The position numbers and the translations under genes are program-made. A DNA stretch of 35,996 nucleotides from Candidatus Gribaldobacteria bacterium. Lineage in GTDB: Bacteria > Patescibacteriota > Minisyncoccia > Minisyncoccales > CG1-02-41-26. The notes beneath the pieces were generated by a model. That model was not told where the DNA came from. It did not search any database and worked only from the letters and a program-made list of their open reading frames with translations. How positions within the stretch are numbered: the stretch's first letter is position 1; every line of letters starts with the position of its first letter. The DNA lies in contig JAPLWE010000060.1 of assembly GCA_026396705.1 (NCBI GenBank), positions 1-35,996 on the forward strand. The letters run 5' to 3'. This document shows positions 17,470 through 27,066 of the stretch, piece after piece.

Positions 17470-19210
17470 GCCTATGCTTACTCCTATTTTTGACAAGCTA
17501 ATTAATGATATTTTAGCTTCTCTCAAGCCTCATCAGCGGAAATGCCCCCAATGCGGGGCGGTTTTTGATATTTTCCAAGAAGACATTGAGTTTTACAAAA
17601 TATCTAAGGTGCCCCCGCCAACTTTGTGTCCGACTTGTCGCTTGCAACGGCGACTAGGATACCGAATAAACTTTTTACCGACTTTTTATAAAAAAACTTG
17701 CTCGGCTCCGGGGCATAACGAAAAAGTGATTTCTTTTTATTCGCAAACCAATCCTATAAAAATTTATGATTATGACTATTGGTATTCAGATAAATGGGAT
17801 CCCTTGGATTATGGCTGGGAATATAATTTTGAGAAAAAGTTTTTTGGCCAATGGTGTGAGTTTATTTTAGCTGTTCCTAATTTATCCCTTTATAAAGACC
17901 CCAAAGGCGTCAATAGTGATTATGTCGTTTCGGGAATTTCTCCTAAAAATTGCTATTTTTCAGCTAGCCCAATTCGTTGTGAGAATCTCTACTACTCATC
18001 AGCCAGCTATGACTCGCAAGATTGTATAGATGCATTGCAAGTAAAATCGTCTCATAATTGTTATGATAGCGTTTACTTGTTCCATTGTTTCAATTGTTTT
18101 TCTTGCTATGAATGCCAAAATTGCCTGGATTGCTTTTTTCTTTTTGATTGTCGTAATTGCCAGCATTGTTTTGGCTGCGCTAATTTAAGGAACAAAAAAT
18201 ATTATTTTTTTAACCAGCCGTTAAGCAAGGAAAATTATGAACAGAAAATTAAAGAAATTAATTTGGGTAGTCGTCTAGTTCTGCGAAAATGTCAAGCACA
18301 ATTTGCTGAAATATCGCAACAAGCTATCAAGAGGGGAGTATATAACATTAATATTGAACGATCTTTCGGTGATCTTCTAAGAAATTGTCGTAATTGTTTT
18401 TCTTGTTTCGGTATCATCGGCGGGCCTAGCGAAAATTTGAGATATATAGTTTCTGCTGATAAAATTAGCAACTCTATGGACATTTCTGGTGGCTCGAATC
18501 TTTCACTTTGCTATGAATCAGGAGGATTGAGTAGAAGCAGCAAGATTAAATTTTCTATTAGGATGCGAGGTAATAATTTAGATTGCGAATATTGCTATGA
18601 GTGTGGCGATTGCGAATATTGTTTTGGCTGTTTTGGCTTAAAAAATAAAAAGTTTTGTATTTTCAATAAGCAATATAGTGAGAAAGAATATTGGCAAGTA
18701 GTTGATAAGATCAAAACGCAGATGTTACAACAGGGAGAATACGGCGAATTTTTTTCACTTTCAATGAGCCCTTTTGCTTATCAAGATTCTGATGCTCAAA
18801 TTGAGTTTCCCTTAGCTAGGGAGGAAATTATCAAAAATAATTGGCATTGGCAAGAAGAGGTAAAAAGTGACATTGACCTAACCAAATTTCAAGCATTAAA
18901 ATCAGAACAAGTGCCCGATGACATTTCTGCTGTTTCTAATGATATTTTGAATGTGGTAATTATTTGCCAGCAAACAAACAAGCCTTTTCGTATTATGCCA
19001 TTTGAGCTAGAATTTTATCGCAAGAAAAATTTGCCCTTGCCAACTATCCACCCACTGCAAAGAATGAAAAATCGCTTTGTGTCACGTCGCCACTGGCGCT
19101 TATGGCAATATCCTTGCTCAAACTGTGGTCAAGAAATGTGTTCCAGCTGGGACCCGGCCAAAAAATACAAGGTCTATTGCGAAACCTGCTACCTCAAAGA
19201 AGTAGTATAG
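17468..19210 (+). CDS. Very cysteine-rich protein with zinc ribbons and (Cxx)n repeats
   Basis: About 38 Cys by hand count in 580 aa; CFNCFSCYECQNCLDC...CRNCQHCFGC and CEYCYECGDCEYCFGC; N- and C-terminal zinc ribbons. Confidence 0.85.
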   Translation: MPMLTPIFDKLINDILASLKPHQRKCPQCGAVFDIFQEDIEFYKISKVPPPTLCPTCRLQRRLGYRINFLPTFYKKTCSAPGHNEKVISFYSQTNPIKIYDYDYWYSDKWDPLDYGWEYNFEKKFFGQWCEFILAVPNLSLYKDPKGVNSDYVVSGISPKNCYFSASPIRCENLYYSSASYDSQDCIDALQVKSSHNCYDSVYLFHCFNCFSCYECQNCLDCFFLFDCRNCQHCFGCANLRNKKYYFFNQPLSKENYEQKIKEINLGSRLVLRKCQAQFAEISQQAIKRGVYNINIERSFGDLLRNCRNCFSCFGIIGGPSENLRYIVSADKISNSMDISGGSNLSLCYESGGLSRSSKIKFSIRMRGNNLDCEYCYECGDCEYCFGCFGLKNKKFCIFNKQYSEKEYWQVVDKIKTQMLQQGEYGEFFSLSMSPFAYQDSDAQIEFPLAREEIIKNNWHWQEEVKSDIDLTKFQALKSEQVPDDISAVSNDILNVVIICQQTNKPFRIMPFELEFYRKKNLPLPTIHPLQRMKNRFVSRRHWRLWQYPCSNCGQEMCSSWDPAKKYKVYCETCYLKEVV

Positions 19211-19216
19211 AAATTT

Positions 19217-19239
19217 AGGAAGGAGTTAAACTCCTTCCT
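19217..19239 (+). terminator. Terminator-like hairpin AGGAAGGAG-TTAAA-CTCCTTCCT
   Basis: 9-bp stem; weak T tract. Confidence 0.55.
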
Positions 19240-19272
19240 TGGCTGGGTTTTGTGTTATAATGTAAAAATAAT

Positions 19273-20733
19273 ATGCCAAGAGGTTCACGATTACAAATAA
19301 TTAAATACGCTCCACCGCCACCCGAGTTGCCCATTTATGGCAAGATTGATCCGGCTGATGTTTCTTATTTTGGGCGCACTAATTATGTAGCTGCTTTAGA
19401 GGAAAAGCGCTTTATTTTTGGTATTAAAAGAGCTGACCGCAGGAGGCACATGTATGTTATTGGCAAGAGCGGAGTGGGCAAGTCAAAGTTTTTGGAGTTG
19501 CTTTTACGCCAAGATATTGCTTATGGTCATGGCTGCTGTTTAATTGACCCGCACGGCGATGTGATTGAAGCAATGCTTGATTTTGTGCCTGAAGATCGCA
19601 TTGATGATGTGGTGATTATTGACCCTTCGGATGCCGAGTATCCGGCTTCTTTTAATCCATTGGCTAATATTGACCCGGGCTTTAAGCATCAGCTGGCTCA
19701 AGGCCTGATTGAAGTTTTGGAAAAACAATTCGGCGCCAACTGGACGCCCCGTTTAGAGCATGTTTTTCGTTTTACTTGCTTGGCCTTGCTTGATTATCCG
19801 CACGCCACTATGCGGGGGATGATTTCTATGCTCACTGATCGCAATTACCGCCAGCATGTGGTTGACTATATCGAAGATGATATGGTGCGACGATTTTGGG
19901 CGATTGAGTTTGCCGACTGGTCGGAAAAGTTTGACACTGACGCGATTATTCCGTTGGTTAATAAGCTGGGGCAGTTTTTGTCTGATCCGATGTTGCGCAA
20001 TATCTTTGGCCAGCAAACCAATAAAATTGATTTGGCTGATTTAATGAACCGCCAAAAAATAGTTTTTATCAATCTTTCCAAGGGTCGGCTGGGCGAGGAA
20101 AATGCCAGCTTTTTTGGCTCAATGTTTATCACTAAGTTAAAGCAAGCTGGTATGGCCCGAGCCAGTATTCCAGAAAAAGACCGTTTGGATTTTTATCTTT
20201 ACATTGATGAGTTTCATAACTTGGTTACCGAAACATTTGAAAACCTTTTGTCGGAAGCTAGAAAATATGGCCTTTGTTTAACGATGGCTCATCAGTATAT
20301 GAGCCAGCTCTTAGCTAAAGTGCAGGGGGCAGTGTTGGGCAATGTTGGCTCAATTGTGATTTTTCGAGTGGGTGGGGAAGACGCAGTTAAACTAAAGCCA
20401 GAAATGGCGCCGGTGTTTGATACCAAAGATATGATTAATTTGGGTATGCAGGAGTTTTATATCAAGATGACCATTGATGGTGAAGTTTATGATCCATTTT
20501 CAGCTGAAACCTTGAAAATTTTACCAGCCCCTCATATTTCTTTTAGGGAGCAAATTATTAAACGATCACGCGAAAAATATACTATCTCGGCTGGCGAAGC
20601 CAAGCGCTTGATCGCTGAAGAAGAAAACAGTATTTTAAGATCCGCTCAAGAAAAAACCGCCATTTCGGGCAAGAAAGGCGGTGAAGGCGATTCGGTCGGC
20701 CAAGTGGCTCAAGAGGCCGAGCCGATGGTTTAA
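19273..20733 (+). CDS. VirD4/TraG-like ATPase (paralog of 15576)
   Basis: Walker A GKSGVGKSKFL, Walker B FYLYIDEFHNL; collinear similarity to the 15576 protein. Confidence 0.88.
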   Translation: MPRGSRLQIIKYAPPPPELPIYGKIDPADVSYFGRTNYVAALEEKRFIFGIKRADRRRHMYVIGKSGVGKSKFLELLLRQDIAYGHGCCLIDPHGDVIEAMLDFVPEDRIDDVVIIDPSDAEYPASFNPLANIDPGFKHQLAQGLIEVLEKQFGANWTPRLEHVFRFTCLALLDYPHATMRGMISMLTDRNYRQHVVDYIEDDMVRRFWAIEFADWSEKFDTDAIIPLVNKLGQFLSDPMLRNIFGQQTNKIDLADLMNRQKIVFINLSKGRLGEENASFFGSMFITKLKQAGMARASIPEKDRLDFYLYIDEFHNLVTETFENLLSEARKYGLCLTMAHQYMSQLLAKVQGAVLGNVGSIVIFRVGGEDAVKLKPEMAPVFDTKDMINLGMQEFYIKMTIDGEVYDPFSAETLKILPAPHISFREQIIKRSREKYTISAGEAKRLIAEEENSILRSAQEKTAISGKKGGEGDSVGQVAQEAEPMV

Positions 20734-20766
20734 TTCGCTGTCGAAGTCGGACTTCGACAGCGAATT
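20732..20766. terminator. Near-perfect 35-bp palindrome between convergent genes (possible bidirectional terminator)
   Basis: AATTCGCTGTCGAAGTC-G-GACTTCGACAGCGAATT. Confidence 0.7.
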
Positions 20767-21908
20767 TAGTATAATGAGTAGGTCTGGTCGAGCATTTGGT
20801 TAAGCGAAAATTTTTCTAGTTGTTGTTTGGCGTTTTCCGCCAAACTTTTTTGTTGCTCGGAATTATTAAGCAAATTTTCAATGACGCTTGCTAAAGCGGT
20901 TGATGATTTTGGTTTAACTAAAATGCCTGATTGATTGTTTTCAATTATTTCAGGAATAGCTCCAACCGTGGTGGCGATAATTGGCCTCTGGGCGGCCATA
21001 GCCTCTAAAATAACAAAAGGAAAGCCTTCTTTGACTGATGGTAAAACAAAAATATCAAAGGCCTTAAGATATTTACTGGCTTGGGGTATCCTACCAGCTA
21101 GAAAAACATAGTCAGCCAAATTTAATTTTACTATTAGCTTTTCTAATTTTTTTCTTTGTGGGCCATCGCCGATAATCACTAAAAAGAAATTTTGGTCGCG
21201 CTGGCGCAGAATGCTAGCCGCCTCAAGGAGATAGGTTAGCCCTTTGGTGGCATAAAAGTTAGCGATGGTGCTAATCACTGGCTTAGTGGTTTCGCTATCG
21301 GCTGGCGGTAATATTTGCTGGCGAGCTTGTTCTTTTGTTAAGAAGTTAATTGATTGGCAATTAAGACCATTATAAATTTTAACAAATTTATTCTTTGGAG
21401 CGATTTTTTTTCTTAAGCCAATTTGTAGATCGCGTTCTGATAAAACAATAAATAAGTCTTTATATTTAGCGGAAATTTTTTCCACTAAAAAATAAATTAG
21501 CGATTTACCAAACCCCGGTTCAAGAAAAACCCAGCCGTGAACAGTGTAGACAACTTTTAAGTTTGCTTTGGTTTTTTTCTGATAGATTTTAGCAGCCCAA
21601 CTGCCCAAAAACCCGGCCATTGAGCTATTGAGGTGCAGAACATCTGGCTTTTCTTGCAATAATAATTGGACAATTTCTTTGAGGCATTTTTGGGCAGTGA
21701 GGGGATTGGGCAATCTTTTTAGATTGAAAATTTTAACAGTTTTAACAGCTGGAAAATCAGCTAGTTGATTCAATAGCTCGCCATCGCCTTGGCCAGCTGC
21801 CACGATGGCTTGGTAGTTGGTTGGCGGTAAATTAACAGCCAAATCGCGCACATATTTTTGCGCTCCGCCGTATTCTGATGAGGTAATTAAATAAAGGATT
21901 TTTTTCAT
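20766..21908 (-). CDS. Glycosyltransferase family 4
   Basis: GGAQKYVRDLA; VVIIGDGPQRKKLE; FVLPSVKEGFPFVILEAMAAQRPIIAT. Confidence 0.93.
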   Translation of the reverse strand: MKKILYLITSSEYGGAQKYVRDLAVNLPPTNYQAIVAAGQGDGELLNQLADFPAVKTVKIFNLKRLPNPLTAQKCLKEIVQLLLQEKPDVLHLNSSMAGFLGSWAAKIYQKKTKANLKVVYTVHGWVFLEPGFGKSLIYFLVEKISAKYKDLFIVLSERDLQIGLRKKIAPKNKFVKIYNGLNCQSINFLTKEQARQQILPPADSETTKPVISTIANFYATKGLTYLLEAASILRQRDQNFFLVIIGDGPQRKKLEKLIVKLNLADYVFLAGRIPQASKYLKAFDIFVLPSVKEGFPFVILEAMAAQRPIIATTVGAIPEIIENNQSGILVKPKSSTALASVIENLLNNSEQQKSLAENAKQQLEKFSLNQMLDQTYSLY

Positions 21909-21965
21909 TGACCCTAAGGTTATTTATCACTATAATAACATAAATTATAAGCTTTTATCTATAAT

Positions 21966-22898
21966 ATGGCAAAAATTTTAATAACTGGGGGCGCTGGTTT
22001 TATTGGGTCTAACTTAGCCGAAAAATTAGTGGAGCAAGGCCAGGAAGTGGTTGTTTTGGATAATTTAGCCACTGGTAGATTGGGCAATCTTCAAAAAATT
22101 GAAAAGAAAATACAATTTATTGAAGGCGATATTCGCGAGCTTGATTTTTTGAAAGAAAGTTTCAAAGGCATTGATTTTATTTTTCATTTGGCGGCCTTGC
22201 CCGGAGTTTTTTTCTCGGTGCAAAGCCCAGAACAATGCAATAAAACCAATATTGAAGGCACTTTGAATGTTTTATTGGCGGCTCGTGATAACAAAGTTAA
22301 AAGAGTTATTTTTGCTTCTTCATCTTCAATTTATGGCGGTGTTTCTGAAATAAATCAAGAAGATCAAAAGCCTCAACCCCTTTCACCATACGCCACCAGC
22401 AAGATAACTGGCGAATATTATGCTAATAATTTTTATAAATTATTTGGCTTAGAAACGGTTTGCTTGAGATTTTTCAATGTTTTTGGGCCTCATCAAAATC
22501 CTTCATCCGAGTATGCTGCAGTTATTCCTTTATTTATTAAATTAGCCATTGAAGACAAGCAGCCCATAATTTTTGGCGACGGCCAGCAGAGTCGCGATTT
22601 CACTTTCGTGGAAAATGTGGTTGAGGGAATGATTCTAGCTATGAACTCGGCCAAAGCCGCCGGGGAAGTTTTTAATTTGGCTTGTGGCGACAATATTACG
22701 GTTAACCGGTTAGTTGAAACAATTGGCCAAATTTTAGATAAAAAGATTATCCCTATTTATCAAGACCCTCGTCCTGGCGATATTTACCGTTCGCAAGCCA
22801 ATGCTGATAAAATTAAAGCTATGCTCGGATTTACCCCTCAAGTTAGTTTTGAAGATGGTTTGGCTAAAACTATTGCTTATTTGAAAGAAAATTTTTAA
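21966..22898 (+). CDS. NAD-dependent epimerase/dehydratase (UDP-glucose 4-epimerase-like SDR)
   Basis: GGAGFIGSNLAEKL; SSSSIYGG; YATSKITGEYY. Confidence 0.93.
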   Translation: MAKILITGGAGFIGSNLAEKLVEQGQEVVVLDNLATGRLGNLQKIEKKIQFIEGDIRELDFLKESFKGIDFIFHLAALPGVFFSVQSPEQCNKTNIEGTLNVLLAARDNKVKRVIFASSSSIYGGVSEINQEDQKPQPLSPYATSKITGEYYANNFYKLFGLETVCLRFFNVFGPHQNPSSEYAAVIPLFIKLAIEDKQPIIFGDGQQSRDFTFVENVVEGMILAMNSAKAAGEVFNLACGDNITVNRLVETIGQILDKKIIPIYQDPRPGDIYRSQANADKIKAMLGFTPQVSFEDGLAKTIAYLKENF

Positions 22899-22905
22899 TT
22901 CATCA

Positions 22906-24015
22906 ATGGCCATAAAACCAAAAATTGTTATTTTATGTTCTTCATACGCGCCCTTTATAAGTGGCGCGGAAGCTTTTATTAAAGAAACAGTTGAGCGATT
23001 GCAAAATAATTACGACTTTGTTGTTTTAACAGCCCGTTTCAAAAAACAATTAGCCAAACAAGAACAGCAAGATGGTTGTTTGATTAAGAGAATGGGCTTT
23101 GGCTTGCCCTTTGGTTTGGACAAGTTTTATTTTATGATTTTTTCGCCTTTTCTGGCTGTAAAATTAAAGCCAGCCATCGCGCACGGCGTGATGGAAAGTT
23201 ATGCAGGCGTTGCTTTAATAATTTTAAGATGGCTTAACAAAAAAATACCAAGCATTTTAACTTTACAATGCGGTGATTTGGATCATCCTAAAAAGCAAAA
23301 GAAAATTCCCAAGTGGCTCTGGCGAAAAATTCATACCACGCCCGATTACATTACAGCCATTAGTAGTTTTTTAGCTAAGCGAGCTGAACGGTTAAGAAAA
23401 AGCAAAGAAAATATTTTTATTATTCCCAATGGTTTTGATGTTAATGAGTTGCCTCGAAAAGAAAAAGTTTTTGAAAATCGTATTGTTTGTGTGGCCCGTC
23501 TTTCTTGGGAAAAGGGGATTGAATATTTAATTAAGGCCTTGCCTGAAATTTGTCAGCAATTTCCTTACGCTCATTTAGTTATAGTAGGCGATGGCCCGGA
23601 AAAAGAAAATTTAGGCAATTTAACTGAAAAATTAGGGCTATCCGAGGCTGTTTTTTTTAGGGGTTTTTTGCCTCACCAAGAAGCCTTAAAAGAAATTTCT
23701 CAAGGGGAAGTTTTTGTTTGTCCTTCGCTGGCCGAAGGTTTGGGTAATGTTTTTTTGGAGGCGCAAGCTTGCAATACACCAGTGATTGGCGCGAATGTGG
23801 GCGGTATTCCCGATATTATTCAAGATGGTTTTAATGGTTTTTTAATTCAGCCGAAAAATAGTCAAGTGATTGTTGGGGCGGTTATAAAAATTTTCAGCGA
23901 TAAAAATTTAGCCCAACAGCTGGCGCAAAACGGCCAAACAACTGTGCAAAAATTCGCCTGGCCCAATATTGTTAGCCAAGTAGATAATTTATATCAAAAA
24001 ATTTTACATCAATGA
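22906..24015 (+). CDS. Glycosyltransferase family 4
   Basis: VIVGDGPEKENL; VFVCPSLAEGLGNVFLEAQACNTPVIGANVGGIPDII. Confidence 0.93.
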   Translation: MAIKPKIVILCSSYAPFISGAEAFIKETVERLQNNYDFVVLTARFKKQLAKQEQQDGCLIKRMGFGLPFGLDKFYFMIFSPFLAVKLKPAIAHGVMESYAGVALIILRWLNKKIPSILTLQCGDLDHPKKQKKIPKWLWRKIHTTPDYITAISSFLAKRAERLRKSKENIFIIPNGFDVNELPRKEKVFENRIVCVARLSWEKGIEYLIKALPEICQQFPYAHLVIVGDGPEKENLGNLTEKLGLSEAVFFRGFLPHQEALKEISQGEVFVCPSLAEGLGNVFLEAQACNTPVIGANVGGIPDIIQDGFNGFLIQPKNSQVIVGAVIKIFSDKNLAQQLAQNGQTTVQKFAWPNIVSQVDNLYQKILHQ

Positions 24016-25201
24016 AAATTTTAATTGCTACACCTTTATTTCCTCCGGAAATTGGCGGCCCAGCCACTTATGTTTTTAATTTGGCTCAAAATTTGGCTAA
24101 AAGGGGAGTAGAGGTTTTAGTGATTTCATTTGGCAATAGCGAAAACTTGCTTTGGGAAAGAAATGAAAATAGTTTTGAAAAAATTATTGTGCCTTTGAAA
24201 ATGGCTAAAGGCCTAAGGCATATTTCTTTTTTTAGGCAAATTTTGCAAAATGGCAAGAATTTTGATTTGATTTATATCCATGACTTATGGTCGGTAGGTT
24301 TGCCTGTTCGTTTGGCTAATATCTTTTCAAGAAAGCCATTGATTGTTCGCTTAGGAGGGGATTCTCTATGGGAAGTGGCCGTAGAACGGGGTTTAACTAA
24401 AACTATTTTGCCTGACTACTATGAGCAATCTAAAAATGATCGCGAGAATTTAGTTAAAGCTTTACAAAATTTTGTGCTGCGAGGGTGTCATAAAGTTATT
24501 TTTTCTAGTATTTTTTTGCAGGATATTTTTTTGCGCTATCGGCCAATTACTCAAGAGCAGGCAATAGTTTTAGAGAACTCCCAGAAGATTGCTTTGGCTA
24601 TTTCTGCCATTGAGCCATTGAATAATCAGCCACCAGTTTTATTGTATGCGGGCCGCCTAACTAAATGCAAAAATTTAGAGACATTGCTTAAAGTTTTTTC
24701 TGAAGTATCAAAAAAGAATTCGCAGCTGATTTTTAAGATAGCCGGCAATGGCCCGCAAATGGTAAGCTTGCTTGATTTAGCTGTGCGATATGGCTTGGGG
24801 GCTCGTTTGAAATTTATTGGCGTTTTATCGGCCTCGGAATTAGCTAAAGAAATTACTCAAGCATGGCTTTGTGTTTTGCCGTCCTTGAGTGAAGTGAGCC
24901 CAAATTTTGCCTTGGAATGTTTGAGCTTAAAAAAACCGCTTATTCTAACCAAATATAATGGTTTGGCTGAAAATATTAAAAATAAGCTGATTCTAATGGT
25001 TTGGCTGAAAATATTAAAAATAAGCTGATTCTAATTGATCCGCTTGATGAGCAAGATATTTTTCAAGCCATAGCCAATCTGCTGGACAGTGAAAAATATC
25101 AGGCGTATTGTAAGGCTATCGCTAACTTGGATCTTAGCCGAACTTGGGATGATGTGGTTGATGAACATATAAAATTATTTGAAACGATATGTCAAAAATA
25201 A
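24012..25201 (+). CDS. Glycosyltransferase family 4, frame broken by a 38-bp tandem duplication
   Basis: PPEIGGPATYVFNLAQNLAKRG; LLYAGRLTKCKNLETLL; the C-terminus continues in ORF 25001-25201 after the duplication. Confidence 0.85.
24956..25031. repeat. Exact 38-bp tandem duplication
   Basis: TAATGGTTTGGCTGAAAATATTAAAAATAAGCTGATTC twice in tandem. Confidence 0.97.
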
Positions 25202-26176
25202 TCAAAAAAATTAAATACACTTGGCAGGTTTTTCGCTGGTTTGTTTTAGACAATTTATTGCACAGCGAAGTCAAAAAAGTTGGCCATTTATTTTTGATTA
25301 TGCTCAAGCATTATTTGGGCGCTCGGCCTCATTCAGCTATTATTGAAACTGGCAACACCTGTAATTTTCAATGCGCCACTTGTCCTACGCCTCATAAACT
25401 GATTCACGCCCGACGAGCCCCAATGATTATGGGCTTGGCTGAATTTCAAAAAATTATTGATCATATCAAAAATTATGTTCATATTGTTTATGTTTATAAT
25501 TCTAACGAGCCATTATTAAACCCAGCGATCGTTGAAATGATTAAATACGCCAGCCAAGCCAACTTGCACACGATGATTTCCACTAACGCTTCTTTGCTTA
25601 CTGAAGAAAAATCGCGAGCTATTTTGAACTCGGGGTTGGGCGAGATACGGTTTGCCTTGGACGGCCTCACCAAACAATCTTTTGAGGCCTTTCGGGTGGG
25701 TGGTAATTTTGAGCAAGTCATTGGCAATATCCGTCAGTTTTGCCGGCTGAAGCAAGAACTAAAAAAACATCGCCCGATTGTTACTTTGCAGTTTATTCTT
25801 AATCGCTACAATCAAGACCAAATTCCTGATATTAAAAAATTTGCTAAAGAAATTAAGGCTGACAAGCTTTATATCAAGCCGTTTATTTTAAGCCCTTACG
25901 CTTACAACGAGGAAGAAAGAAAGGTTTTGAGTCGCAAATTTTTCCCTACCAAGGATATCAATGATGAAGAAATTGTTTATAAAAAAAGTGTTTACGGTTT
26001 TAGTTAATGGCGAAATGGTCATGTGCTGCTTTGATTTGTTTGGTGATTATTCTTATGGCAATTTGATTGAAAAGGATTTCAAAGCTTTGTGGTTTTCCGA
26101 CAAAGGCAAAAAAATTCGCCACCTGGCCTATAAGCGCTTTTTCCCTCTTTGTCAAAAATGCGGCAACATTGAATAA
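25189..26176 (+). CDS. Radical SAM protein with SPASM-like C-terminus, frame broken near 25980
   Basis: ETGNTCNFQCATCP (CxxxCxxC); C-terminal VNGEMVMCCFD...CQKCGN in another frame after an A7 run. Confidence 0.82.
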
Positions 26177-26215
26177 AAAGTGCAATATGTCTGCATAGAT
26201 TACCAAAAAATACCC

Positions 26216-26240
26216 GGGGCAGATCCTCTGCCCCTTTTTT
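26216..26240 (+). terminator. Rho-independent terminator
   Basis: GGGGCAGA-TCC-TCTGCCCC followed by T6. Confidence 0.9.
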
Positions 26241-26288
26241 ATTGCCAAAAATATTCAAAAAGAGTAAATTTAAGGTAACATTTTTGCA

Positions 26289-27062
26289 ATGAAAATAATT
26301 GAAATTAAAGCCAAAGAGATTTTTACCAAAACCAAGTTGGGGGCTGACTGGGTGGTTAATCCTTATGCGGGTTGCGCTCATCAATGCCTTTATTGCTATG
26401 CCAAATTTATAGCTAAGTGGAAGCCAGTGGAATATGGCAAGTGGGGTAGTTGGGTGGAGGCAAAAATCAACGGACCGGAGCTGGTTAAGGCTAAGAAGGT
26501 CAAAGGGGAAGTTTTTATGAGCTCAATTTGCGACGCTTACCAGCCCGTTGAAAAAGAATTGAGGCTAACAAGGAGGATACTAGAAAATATGGATAAAAAT
26601 GTTAAACTATCCATATTAACCAAGTCAGATTTAGTGTTGCGCGACATTGATATTTTTAAACAGTTTAAAAATATAGAAGTTGGGCTAACTATTAATAGCT
26701 TTACTAATAAGGCTAAAGAGTTTTTCGAGCCAGCAGCTATCGCAGTTGAGAAACGCATCATTGCTTTGCAAAAATTAAAAGAACAGGGGATTAGCGTTTA
26801 CGCTTTTGTTAGTCCGATTATCCCTGGGCTAATTCATTTGTCCGACATTATCAATAAGACTAAAAACTTGGTTAATTATTACTGGTTTGAGTTTCTAAAT
26901 TTACGGGGAGCGGGCAAAGAATTTGTTGAAGTTTTACAAAAAGAGTTTCCAGAGAGTTATAAAATTGTCAGCAATGCCACGCTTTACCAAGAATTTATTG
27001 AACGAACAACAAACTTAATAAACAGCTCCCACATAAAAATCCGCGGAATTGTCAAACATTGA
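26289..27062 (+). CDS. Radical SAM protein, SplB/DNA photolyase-like family
   Basis: NPYAGCAHQCLYCYAKF (CxxxCxxC) and GEVFMSSICDAYQPVEKEL. Confidence 0.85.
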   Translation: MKIIEIKAKEIFTKTKLGADWVVNPYAGCAHQCLYCYAKFIAKWKPVEYGKWGSWVEAKINGPELVKAKKVKGEVFMSSICDAYQPVEKELRLTRRILENMDKNVKLSILTKSDLVLRDIDIFKQFKNIEVGLTINSFTNKAKEFFEPAAIAVEKRIIALQKLKEQGISVYAFVSPIIPGLIHLSDIINKTKNLVNYYWFEFLNLRGAGKEFVEVLQKEFPESYKIVSNATLYQEFIERTTNLINSSHIKIRGIVKH

Positions 27063-27066
27063 GATT

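Noticed and set aside
2755-26000. Programmed ribosomal frameshifting or transcriptional slippage at the A7 runs in carB and the radical SAM gene
   Set aside because: Slippage could fix the frame, but conserved codons also seem to be missing at the junctions, so deletion or assembly error is more likely.
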